Below, in pieces: positions 1 through 6,803 of a DNA stretch of 7,540 nt. The stretch is taken from positions 1-7,540 of the forward strand of contig JAHJDQ010000080.1 in NCBI GenBank assembly GCA_018812355.1, in the 5' to 3' direction. The translations under genes were made by a program, and so were the position numbers. The notes under the pieces are model-generated. The model searched no databases. It was not told the origin of the DNA and was given only the letters and a program-made list of their open reading frames with translations. This stretch comes from Nanobdellota archaeon. GTDB lineage: Archaea > Nanobdellota > Nanobdellia > Woesearchaeales > GW2011-AR9. The number at the start of each line of letters is the position of its first letter. Position 1 is the stretch's first letter.

Positions 1-2
1 CA

Positions 3-1835
3 GACCACGTTCTTACACAACCAATCAGCGCAAATGATAACTGTGGTGAAGAACTTTTTTGCGGACAAAATGTACTTGATTTAACTCAGACCTACACCTT
101 AAATACTGATAAAACAAGATGTCCTCTTACTCATCCTGTTCTTTATACAAATGGTCAATGTTCAGCCGTAGTTGATAGTGAAAAAAGTAAATTTCAATTA
201 AATAATGCTAGAGAACTGACTAGTGGCAATAATATTGTGTGCGAAACTGATGAATTTCTCTGTGGTCTCAATATTTGCTGTCCTTCGGTTGGAAATGTTA
301 TTATTCATAATGGCGAGGGGTATGTGGCTATATGTGAAAGTTATGAAATTAGTTGCGGTTATTCTCGTTACTCTAGTGACTCTGGCCTTCCTAAGTGCTG
401 TACTTATATCTTTGAAGCGACGACTTTTGTAGCCGAGGAGGTTACCCCTACTGTAACTCTAGAAAGTTGTCCCGGTGATCAATTTATGACTACCAGTTAT
501 TACCTTCCCAGCGAAGCAACAGCAAAAGCAAGAGCTGATCCTCCTGCTAATCCACCTACTTGTTGTGATAAAGCGCAATGTACTGCTTTAATGGCTTGTT
601 TTGATCAAGATACACGAATAACTTCTTATTTTGGTGGAGGGACCAAAAATAAACACATTTGTGAAAGTGATGAAGATTGGTATGAATGTAATGCTGCTGC
701 TACTGGAGATGTAAGTAACAGTGGAGATTATTATTGTGATGTAAATCAATGGCTGGAACAAGGAACTATTTCTGAAAATGCAGAAATCTGCACTAATTCT
801 CTTGATGATGACAGTGACGGTTTAACCGACTGTGCTGATCCTGATTGTAATGGTCAAATTGGAAATAGTGAAGGTGCTCTTTGTGAATCTCCAATTGAAT
901 TAAATTGTGTTGACGGTTTTGATAATGATGGTGATATGCTTCCTACTATTTTCAGAAATCAGTTTGAATATCTTGAAGATATGTTGGAAGATACCGGTAT
1001 GGGCGGAACGTTGCCTACTCTTGAATATGGTGGAAAAACAGGTGGAGAAGCAGGTTCCACTGAAACTGATACTTCCAGTATATTTGATGAGACGTCATGT
1101 TTACCTGCTGGAACTTGTGTTTCTGGTTCAATTGCTTGTTGTGATGTTGGAGAATGGGATTACACCTGTCCAACAGGAAAAAGATTTCGTTGTCAAGCTT
1201 CTTACGATTCAGGATTAAAAGAATATACTGGACCACTTTCTGGTCTTGATTTTAGCAGTAGCGGCAGAGCTACCGCCCAGCCTGGTCAAGAAACAGGAAC
1301 ATCTTGGTTAGCGCGAACGGTTAACTGGTTTAAGAACTTATTTTCCAGAGATCAAGCGATTGCCGGACAAGCTTATTCAGCCGGAGAGATTAGTACTGGA
1401 ATCGATTGTCAGGATTCTGACTGTTGGACAAAAACTGGCCCGCAAGGCGGTTTGTGTTGTGCTGATACTGATGATTGTACTGGCCAAGCTCTCTGTGGAC
1501 AAAATTATGAATGTACAGTTTGCTCTTCTACTACTAAATATCGTTTAAGTTACGATCGAGAACAAATTTGTAATGGTCGGGAATGGTTAAGTTGTGATGA
1601 TCTTGGTCGTAATCCTTTCTCTGATCCGAATATCGACGTTTCTTGTCGTTCTGATAGATTTACTGTCAAAGAATTGGTTTGTAACAACGGCTTAGATGAT
1701 GATAATGATAATAAAATCGACCTTGAAGATGAAGATTGTAATGATGATCTATTAACCAATTTAGGCAAAGGTGAAAATTACGAAATCGTCGTCAAAAGCA
1801 GTGATCCGTTTGGGATTACTGTAATCGCAAAATGA
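3..1835 (+). CDS. Cysteine-rich secreted or surface protein with Asp-rich calcium-type motifs (5' partial)
   Basis: The frame is open from the left edge, so the N-terminus and any signal peptide lie outside the window. The GTG at 237 is an internal codon, because about 78 in-frame codons of the same Cys-rich character precede it. The visible 610 residues contain about 44 cysteines, often as CC or CxxxxC, as expected of a disulfide-stabilised protein outside the cell. Asp-rich motifs of the form E-x-C-x-N-x-x-D-D-D-x-D-G...D-C-x-D-x-D-C occur at 783-854 and 1671-1745. A third starts at 897 and seems to be split by an insertion. Such motifs resemble the MopE-like or calcium-binding repeats of surface proteins. 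A Trp/Phe-rich segment lies at 1305-1379. The last codons overlap the next gene by ATGA, so the two are probably translationally coupled. The exact function is unknown; structural, adhesive and metal-binding roles are all possible. Confidence 0.85.
   Translation, partial: DHVLTQPISANDNCGEELFCGQNVLDLTQTYTLNTDKTRCPLTHPVLYTNGQCSAVVDSEKSKFQLNNARELTSGNNIVCETDEFLCGLNICCPSVGNVIIHNGEGYVAICESYEISCGYSRYSSDSGLPKCCTYIFEATTFVAEEVTPTVTLESCPGDQFMTTSYYLPSEATAKARADPPANPPTCCDKAQCTALMACFDQDTRITSYFGGGTKNKHICESDEDWYECNAAATGDVSNSGDYYCDVNQWLEQGTISENAEICTNSLDDDSDGLTDCADPDCNGQIGNSEGALCESPIELNCVDGFDNDGDMLPTIFRNQFEYLEDMLEDTGMGGTLPTLEYGGKTGGEAGSTETDTSSIFDETSCLPAGTCVSGSIACCDVGEWDYTCPTGKRFRCQASYDSGLKEYTGPLSGLDFSSSGRATAQPGQETGTSWLARTVNWFKNLFSRDQAIAGQAYSAGEISTGIDCQDSDCWTKTGPQGGLCCADTDDCTGQALCGQNYECTVCSSTTKYRLSYDREQICNGREWLSCDDLGRNPFSDPNIDVSCRSDRFTVKELVCNNGLDDDNDNKIDLEDEDCNDDLLTNLGKGENYEIVVKSSDPFGITVIAK
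783..854 (+). other. Asp-rich calcium-type motif 1 in the Cys-rich protein
   Basis: It encodes EIC-TNSL-DDDSDG-LTDC-ADPDCNG. The DDDSDG core followed by DC-x-D-x-DC is the usual shape of an Asp-rich loop that can hold calcium, here closed by flanking cysteines. It is the most complete of the three copies in this protein. Metal binding is inferred from the motif only. Confidence 0.6.
897..938 (+). other. Asp-rich calcium-type motif 2, first half
   Basis: It encodes ELNCVDGFDNDGDM, which matches the first half of the other two copies. The expected second half (DCxDxDC) does not follow. A matching sequence, GIDCQDSDC, appears 153 codons later at 1398-1424. The motif therefore looks split by an inserted subdomain (939-1397). 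Confidence 0.5.
1671..1745 (+). other. Asp-rich calcium-type motif 3 in the Cys-rich protein
   Basis: It encodes ELVCNNGLDDDNDNKIDLEDEDCND, aligned here by its E-x-x-C-x-N-G start, DDDND core and D-x-E-D-E-D-C end. The glycine of the DxDG core and one cysteine of motif 1 are replaced, so this copy has diverged. It lies near the C-terminus of the protein. Confidence 0.55.
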
Positions 1836-4456
1836 AATTAAACAAATATTTACTCATCACTACCATTTTCTTAGTTTTAGCTTTTTCTACTCTCGCCGAG
1901 ATAACTGATTTAGAAATTTGCGATGATGACATTGACTTAGAAACAGTCCGAATTTGTTATCGTAACACTGCCGGAGAACAAGTTCTTTTTGTCGATTCTT
2001 TAATTAAAATGAATCGTGAAAATCAAAAACCTTTCACTACAGAAGACGGTTTCACTTTCCTTTATGAACAACCATTAGAAGCGGAAGAAAAAGAAGTCAG
2101 CGTCATTCTTACTCTCGATTTAGAGGGACAAGAAGACTTTCCTTTTATCAATTTTGCCGCGAACACTTTAGCTGGCCAAAAATTAATTCTTACTTTAGAC
2201 GGCCAATACTATCTTTTACTCCATCAAGCCGCGGTCCGCTTTGCTCCTGCTAATTTACTTTTGGTTCATTTGCCAACTTTAGAAGTTTACGAAGCCATTC
2301 CTTATCCTGGGACAAGTTGGTACACTTTTTCTGTTTTAGGAGGAAAACAAATTGCTGTAGGTCATTTTGGCACAGATTTTTTAATCACTCCTCTTTCACT
2401 AGGAGAAACTCCTGCTGCTTATGTCATCCCACATAATCTTAACAAGGAGTATGAAGTGATTTTTAATTTAGAAAGTCCCGTTGAGATTATTGAACCAGAC
2501 TTAGGAACTTTAACCGTCTGTCAGAATGATAATCCTCATGACGCAGAACAAATCAAAATTTGTCAGGATAATAATTACAAATTTACTTTACAAAAAGGCG
2601 TCTTAACCGAACATACCCTCAGTACTCACAATCTTGCTTTCTTATACGAAGTTATTGAAAATACTAAAACAGTTTCTCTGTTTTCTTTAGTTGACTTAGA
2701 GAGTCATGATGATCTCCTCCCTTACCATCTTGATTACGATAATTTTACCAATAATATGGTTGTCAACAATCGAATCGCTTACAAGTTTAAAGATAATCTT
2801 TACTTAATGGGTCATCCTTACACTACCTTCCTCTCTTTACCGCAACTAACTTTAACTACTTATACTACCGAGGGCCTTACTAACTTAACCGCTTCCGGCA
2901 GTGAAACGCAAATTGAAATCCCTACTTTAGACGGCGGTAAACTTTTCTTGAAAAGAAACTACGGTACGCCACCACCACCGTTTGATTTATCAGCTTTAGA
3001 AGAACATGAATTAGCGCCAATCAATTTAGAAGAACAATTATTTACTTCCTTCTCTTCTTTGGGTACGATTAGAATTATTGAACCAAGTATCGGAACAGTT
3101 GCAGTGACTGAAAGTGATATCAGACAATCTCAGTCTGTATTTAAATTAAGCACTGGTTCAGGCCCTTTAGACTTAATTTACCAAGAACCGCAGGTAGTTC
3201 AGGATAAAGCCTTATTTTACTACCATTCTGCTAGTGTTGAAACTGGTGTCCATGTTAAGAGTGGTTCAGCTTATTGGTATTATGATTTAGATAACAAAAG
3301 CCGCTCCAACCAACATTCCTTTAACGATGATTTCATTGATATCATCACTGCTGGTAATGAACTGGCCTTAAAGTTTAATGACACTTATTACTTACTTGGC
3401 CATGATAATATTCCGGAAGAACCAGTATTCTTTAACATCAACAAACTATTACTGAAAACAATTGACGGTTTGGAAACTTTTGCTCCTGAGACGACTTCTC
3501 CTGCTGAGATTAGTTTTATTGTTCCCGGAGGAAGGGTTTTTGTCAAACTAGATGAAGCTACTAATAAAATCACTTTTAGTTCTTCCAAAAAGAAAGAACT
3601 GGAAACGGTCACTTTCGGCGAAAAATATTCTGTAGTTTTGACTACTGCCGGCCGGGTCAAGATCAATGATGTTTATCTGGAATTGTGTAATCTTAACCTT
3701 TATCAATATGTTGCTGCGGCTGATGTTTGCGTTTATGAAAGTGAGTTTGGTGTAATTCAGGACCAACAAATTCTCGTCGACAAAGCAATGATTAAAATAG
3801 TCAACGGAACTAATTACCTTTTCGAACCAAACGGTCTTACCGGAGATGGAAAACAGATTACAGTCAGAAAGTTAATTGACTTTAATCATCCTGATTTCAG
3901 TAATTGGGATAACTTTATTGCCAAATTAGTTTCCGGAGATGTTCCCATCATCAAAGCAAACGAACAATTATACTTACCTGTCGCTGCTGATAATTTATTA
4001 ACTAACTTCGGTTTACAAGCCTACTTCACGGGAACAATTTATTCCTTACAGAACATTGAACAGATTGGACCGATAACTTATAACGGTACTTTTGCTTTAA
4101 ATGATACTGTTGTCTTTGCCAACCAAACTTTAGAAGGAGAAAGAGACTCTCGTTATCTTAGTACTACATTTAAAGTAAAAGATTACTCTTATCTTCCTGA
4201 TAGCGGGCAAGAGCTTAAAGTAGTTAGCCCATTAAAATTTATCACCGTTCCTGGCGGAGAAGTTTACACTTTAAGTAACACTAGAATCAATGGAAATATT
4301 ACTAAATCAACATTAACTGATTATAAAAACAAAATTATTTTTGACCGTTACTTTGCTGGTAAGGATACACGATCACTTTACCTTGATAATATCTTAACAA
4401 CAATTACGATAGCAGGAATCGGCGATACCGAAACTAACATCACCATCAAAAAATGA
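1832..4456 (+). CDS. Secreted four-module repeat protein of unknown function
   Basis: The protein has 874 residues and begins with a clear Sec signal peptide: MKLNK, a hydrophobic stretch to about residue 20, and a likely cut after STLA (residue 22). I do not recognise the family. The mature part consists of four tandem modules with a period of about 195 residues, marked by equivalent sites. A C-x(11-13)-C pair occurs at 30/42, 230/244 and 619/633, and becomes T426/K438 in the third module. A Y/N-x-YL motif starts near residues 120, 317, 513 and 707. A GG turn lies at 170, 368, 566 and 808. The sequence alternates polar and hydrophobic residues as in beta-rich folds. These six cysteines are the only ones. 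No C-terminal anchor is seen. The ATG overlaps the previous stop (ATGA) with no Shine-Dalgarno sequence, so translation is probably coupled. A role in a surface layer or extracellular assembly is inferred from the neighbours. Confidence 0.88.
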   Translation: MKLNKYLLITTIFLVLAFSTLAEITDLEICDDDIDLETVRICYRNTAGEQVLFVDSLIKMNRENQKPFTTEDGFTFLYEQPLEAEEKEVSVILTLDLEGQEDFPFINFAANTLAGQKLILTLDGQYYLLLHQAAVRFAPANLLLVHLPTLEVYEAIPYPGTSWYTFSVLGGKQIAVGHFGTDFLITPLSLGETPAAYVIPHNLNKEYEVIFNLESPVEIIEPDLGTLTVCQNDNPHDAEQIKICQDNNYKFTLQKGVLTEHTLSTHNLAFLYEVIENTKTVSLFSLVDLESHDDLLPYHLDYDNFTNNMVVNNRIAYKFKDNLYLMGHPYTTFLSLPQLTLTTYTTEGLTNLTASGSETQIEIPTLDGGKLFLKRNYGTPPPPFDLSALEEHELAPINLEEQLFTSFSSLGTIRIIEPSIGTVAVTESDIRQSQSVFKLSTGSGPLDLIYQEPQVVQDKALFYYHSASVETGVHVKSGSAYWYYDLDNKSRSNQHSFNDDFIDIITAGNELALKFNDTYYLLGHDNIPEEPVFFNINKLLLKTIDGLETFAPETTSPAEISFIVPGGRVFVKLDEATNKITFSSSKKKELETVTFGEKYSVVLTTAGRVKINDVYLELCNLNLYQYVAAADVCVYESEFGVIQDQQILVDKAMIKIVNGTNYLFEPNGLTGDGKQITVRKLIDFNHPDFSNWDNFIAKLVSGDVPIIKANEQLYLPVAADNLLTNFGLQAYFTGTIYSLQNIEQIGPITYNGTFALNDTVVFANQTLEGERDSRYLSTTFKVKDYSYLPDSGQELKVVSPLKFITVPGGEVYTLSNTRINGNITKSTLTDYKNKIIFDRYFAGKDTRSLYLDNILTTITIAGIGDTETNITIKK
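1898..2485 (+). repeat. Tandem protein module A of the four-module protein
   Basis: Residues 23 to 218. Landmarks are C30-x11-C42, LTLDGQYYLLLHQ near 120 and VLGGKQIAV at 168. The repeat is visible in the protein but diverged in the DNA, so it is old. Confidence 0.6.
2486..3073 (+). repeat. Tandem protein module B of the four-module protein
   Basis: Residues 219 to 414. It opens with IIEPDLGTLTVC and has C230-x13-C244, YKFKDNLYLMGHP near 317 and LDGGKLFL at 366. A proline run (PPPP) sits near its end and may act as a linker. Confidence 0.6.
3074..3649 (+). repeat. Tandem protein module C of the four-module protein
   Basis: Residues 415 to 606. It opens with IIEPSIGTVAVT, closely like module B, and has LKFNDTYYLLGHD near 513 and VPGGRVFV at 564. 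Both cysteines of the conserved pair are replaced (T426, K438), so this module has lost the disulfide. Confidence 0.6.
3650..4411 (+). repeat. Tandem protein module D of the four-module protein
   Basis: Residues 607 to about 860. It keeps C619-x13-C633, IKANEQLYLPVAA near 707 and VPGGEVYTL at 806. The interval between the last two landmarks is about 45 to 50 residues longer than in the other modules, so this copy carries an expansion. Confidence 0.5.
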
Positions 4457-4465
4457 AACGAAAAA
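4439..4465 (+). repeat. 27-bp direct repeat, left copy, at the gene 2/nuclease junction
   Basis: This copy is identical over all 27 bases to 5416-5442 and begins ATCACCATCAAAAAATGAAA. It covers the last codons of gene 2 (ITIKK, stop) and the ATGAAACGAAAA start of the nuclease gene. The flanking bases differ from those of the right copy at once on both sides (c/a before, a/t after), so the match ends sharply. Confidence 0.95.
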
Positions 4466-5433
4466 AGAAAACAAGGATAGAAATGTCTGGTTATCTACAA
4501 TTACTTAAGGATGTCCAATCCATTCTTAAAAATGGACTTTATAAATCTTATCAAGCTGTTGATAATCTTAAAGTACAGACTTATTGGCAGATTGGAGAAA
4601 GGATTGTTCGGGAAGAATTAACCAAGGAGGAAAGAGCAAATTATGGGGAAAAACTTATTGAAAATTTAGCTCAGGATCTCGGTTTCAGAAGAGATGAACT
4701 TTATCGGATAGTTCAATTTTATAAAACATATCCAATTGTCGTGACGGTGTCGCAACAATTGAGCTGGTCCCATTATATTGAGTTAGTAAAACTTAAAAAA
4801 GAAGAAAAACGCCAATTTTATGAAATTAAAGCAATTCAGGAATGCTGGAGCATTCGGGAACTTAGGAAAAGAATCAAAGCTGACGAATATGATAAAACTA
4901 AAAAAACCGGTCAATTGACTGTTAAACTCCCTTTGCGATTACCTGCTCCGGAAGATGTATTTAAAGATAGTTATCGCTGGGACTTTCTGGAATTAGACAA
5001 GAATCATTCTGAACAAGAACTTGAAAATGTGCTTACTAATAATATCCAAAAAATTTTATTAGAATTCGGCCACGGTTTTGCTTTCATGAATCGGCAGCAA
5101 AAAATACTTATTGCTAAACAATGGCACAGGATTGATTTAGTTTTTTATCATCGCTTCCTGAAATGTATTGTTTTGGTGGAATTAAAAACAGAGAAGTTCA
5201 AGCCGGAATTTGTCGGCCAGGTAAATAAATACTTGACTTACTTTAGGGAAAATAAACTTGAACATGAAAGAGATCCGATTGCTTTGATCATTTGTAAAGA
5301 AAAGAATCAAGAAGAGGTTCATTACGCTTTAGGAAAATTAAAAGAAGATATCTTTGTTGCTGAATATAAAACTCACCTTCCTGCGGAAGAAGAAATCAAA
5401 AGGAAATTAAGAATAATCACCATCAAAAAATGA
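4453..5433 (+). CDS. DUF1016/YhcG-family PD-(D/E)XK nuclease
   Basis: The 326-residue protein fits the family in length and layout. An N-terminal DUF1016_N helical domain (about residues 11 to 142) shows YWQIGERIVREE at 44, RANYGEKLIENLAQDL at 61, LSWSHY at 103-108 and WSIRELRKRI at 132. A C-terminal nuclease domain (about 172 to 310) shows candidate catalytic residues in order: a Glu near 189-191, D228 in RIDLVFYH, E243-x-K245 in VELKTEKF and Q256 in GQVNKYL. These are the PD-(D/E)XK residues, so the enzyme is probably active on DNA. There is no signal peptide, so it is cytoplasmic, unlike its neighbours. A 27-bp direct repeat lies exactly over both ends, giving it the start MKRK and the end ITIKK-stop. 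Met11 (ATG at 4483), preceded by AAGGA, is the likelier native start. By hand count 10 of 21 Arg codons are AGG or CGG, against 4 of 50 in the other four genes. It was probably acquired by insertion. The cellular role of the family is not settled. Confidence 0.93.
   Translation: MKRKKKTRIEMSGYLQLLKDVQSILKNGLYKSYQAVDNLKVQTYWQIGERIVREELTKEERANYGEKLIENLAQDLGFRRDELYRIVQFYKTYPIVVTVSQQLSWSHYIELVKLKKEEKRQFYEIKAIQECWSIRELRKRIKADEYDKTKKTGQLTVKLPLRLPAPEDVFKDSYRWDFLELDKNHSEQELENVLTNNIQKILLEFGHGFAFMNRQQKILIAKQWHRIDLVFYHRFLKCIVLVELKTEKFKPEFVGQVNKYLTYFRENKLEHERDPIALIICKEKNQEEVHYALGKLKEDIFVAEYKTHLPAEEEIKRKLRIITIKK
4473..4477 (+). promoter_or_regulatory. AAGGA ribosome-binding site for the internal start of the nuclease
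   Basis: AAGGA ends 5 bases before the ATG at 4483 (Met11, MSGYLQ). None of the four ATGA junction starts has such a site. Family alignment also begins about here. This favours 4483 as the original start, with the first ten codons made up of repeat and leader sequence. Confidence 0.45.
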
Positions 5434-5442
5434 AACGAAAAA
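5416..5442 (+). repeat. 27-bp direct repeat, right copy, at the nuclease/gene 4 junction
   Basis: It is identical to 4439-4465 at an offset of 977 bp. It holds the last codons and stop of the nuclease (ITIKK, TGA) and the overlapping ATGAAACGAAAA start of gene 4. Because 977 is not a multiple of three, the nuclease frame differs from those of its neighbours, as the overlap arrangement requires. Confidence 0.95.
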
Positions 5443-6803
5443 TAACCAGAAAAGGACCAAGCGTACCTCAACATAATGTAGAGAAAGGTAAACCTTGGCT
5501 CATCTTAGGTATTTCTTTTATTATCTTAATTACGTTCATCGCTATCTTTGCTAGTTTCCGCAGTGGACCAGGAAGAGCAATTTATATTGGCGAAACACCT
5601 TTCTTAGAAGGCACAATCGACTTAACGAAAGAAGAATCAGTTACTTTTACTTTCCCTGCCACCACAGCAACTAAAAACATCAGTATTAATACTAGTCTAG
5701 AAACTTATGATGAAAATCCACAATTGTACGAATTTAACTTCACTCAACTTGATATTTATACTTACACTTTTGACATCTTTGACAAAGACAGAATTAAATT
5801 AGCACAAGATATTTTATCAAATTATGGTGATATCACTTTAATCCATCTTAATCTAGATGATCCCTTTGCTGACTTAGAAGTTTCCTTAGCTAACGGAAAA
5901 ATAACTGTTAAGAACTTACACTACCTTTCTTCAGATTACTCCTTTATCAACTTTACTAACAGTAGTAATCAACCCTATCCTTTAATCATTAGATTAAACA
6001 AATCACAATCAATCAATGGAACAATCAGAGCAACCAGTACCTCACCACCTTTAATTACCACTAATCTGGGCACTTTAGATCTAGCAGAAGAACATCTTGA
6101 AGATAATTACACACAAGTTAACTTTACTTATACTGCTCCGGCAGAATCAACCGCGCAAGTGTTAGATATCAAAGCCACTGTCCAATCTCAAGATACTCAT
6201 GCTTACTACACTTTTGCTGTTGGTAATGTTGTTTATGCTCTTAACGAAACTAAATTTCCCCAGATAACTTTAACTTCTACTGATGGAATTACGGGAAATT
6301 TAACAATCATTTTTAATGCTAACCAATTCTTACAACCATTTGCTTTACCTTGCACTTTAGATGATTCAACTGTCGATGCTTTGTTCACCGGAACAAACGT
6401 TGATAAAGTTTACACTTACGACACCAATGCAGAAGTTTGGAGTCAGGGCGCCCCAATTAACGAATTGACTGACTTCGAACTGTTTGGTGGTTATTTCATT
6501 AAATTAAAAACTGCTACTGCAACAAAAATCAACACAACATGTACTCTTGATAAAATCACTCCCCATAACATTCCCTCTTTTGGCACAACCATAGAAAGTC
6601 AACCACTCAACGACGGCTGGAACCTGCTTTCCTTACCTGGAATCACGCCCCGTCCTTTAACCGATTTTACTACTGCAACTAACCTCACTTTTTACCAATG
6701 TGAAGAAAATTATCTTTGTACTGTTTATACTGGCTCTTTAAATCCAGGTAAACCATACTGGGTTAAAGGCCCTAGTACAACTCTAACTTACCAAATAGAA
6801 TGA
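5430..6803 (+). CDS. Membrane-anchored surface protein with C-terminal GWNLLSLPG-type domain
   Basis: The protein has 457 residues. A basic N-terminus (MKRKITRKG) and one hydrophobic helix at about residues 23 to 42 suggest an N-in signal anchor with the rest outside the cell. The ectodomain is Thr/Ser/Asn-rich and beta-like, with at least 13 N-x-S/T sequons, which fits an N-glycosylated archaeal surface protein. The C-terminal 150 residues hold two related lobes. The first (about 308-371) has VYTYDTNAEVW and GGYFIKL and is bounded by C308 and C371. The second has GWNLLSLPG at 396, the pair C424/C430 and GKPYWVKG at 440. The GWNLLSLP...YWV pattern is common in prokaryotic surface proteins, but its function is not well defined. 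The start overlaps the nuclease stop; before the proposed insertion it would have overlapped the gene 2 stop instead. A prepilin-type cut after KG20 is possible but weakly supported. Confidence 0.85.
   Translation: MKRKITRKGPSVPQHNVEKGKPWLILGISFIILITFIAIFASFRSGPGRAIYIGETPFLEGTIDLTKEESVTFTFPATTATKNISINTSLETYDENPQLYEFNFTQLDIYTYTFDIFDKDRIKLAQDILSNYGDITLIHLNLDDPFADLEVSLANGKITVKNLHYLSSDYSFINFTNSSNQPYPLIIRLNKSQSINGTIRATSTSPPLITTNLGTLDLAEEHLEDNYTQVNFTYTAPAESTAQVLDIKATVQSQDTHAYYTFAVGNVVYALNETKFPQITLTSTDGITGNLTIIFNANQFLQPFALPCTLDDSTVDALFTGTNVDKVYTYDTNAEVWSQGAPINELTDFELFGGYFIKLKTATATKINTTCTLDKITPHNIPSFGTTIESQPLNDGWNLLSLPGITPRPLTDFTTATNLTFYQCEENYLCTVYTGSLNPGKPYWVKGPSTTLTYQIE

Larger units (their letters stand above)
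4466..5442 (+). mobile_element. Putative single-gene nuclease insertion cassette
   Basis: The unit between the two 27-bp copies is 950 bp (4466-5415); with one repeat copy it is 977 bp. Removing 977 bp joins the gene 2 end to the gene 4 start without altering either protein and restores one ATGA overlap. The cassette holds a 17-base leader with AAGGA and one ORF. I see no terminal inverted repeats, transposase or integrase, so it is not a standard insertion sequence. A 27-bp target duplication is long for a DDE transposon. Homing or repair-mediated insertion driven by the nuclease itself is a plausible but unproven route. Confidence 0.5.

Noticed and set aside
237..239. GTG at 237 as the start of the first gene
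   Set aside because: The same frame is open and Cys-rich from position 3 onward, so 237 is an internal Val codon of a longer gene that begins outside the window.
1015..1236. Small ORFs antisense or in other frames over the Cys-rich gene and over 3388-3769
   Set aside because: They have no family signature, no ribosome site and low-complexity or Leu/Ser-biased composition, and they lie inside clearly coding genes.
4439..4465. Integrase attachment site (attL/attR)
   Set aside because: There is no integrase in the segment and no tRNA gene; a pre-existing element site that happens to match a host stop/start overlap is less likely than duplication of the target.
4453..5433. Restriction-modification or toxin-antitoxin system
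   Set aside because: No methyltransferase, specificity subunit or small partner gene adjoins the nuclease; its neighbours are surface proteins.
4439..5442. Standard insertion sequence
   Set aside because: I see no terminal inverted repeats at the cassette ends and no transposase motif; the only gene is a DUF1016 nuclease.
4439..5442. CRISPR repeats
   Set aside because: There are only two copies, 977 bp apart, and both are coding and lie at gene junctions.
5484..5560. Type IV prepilin signal in gene 4
   Set aside because: A KG precedes the hydrophobic helix, but the following residues (KPWLILG) lack the usual pilin or archaellin start pattern, so a plain signal anchor is simpler.
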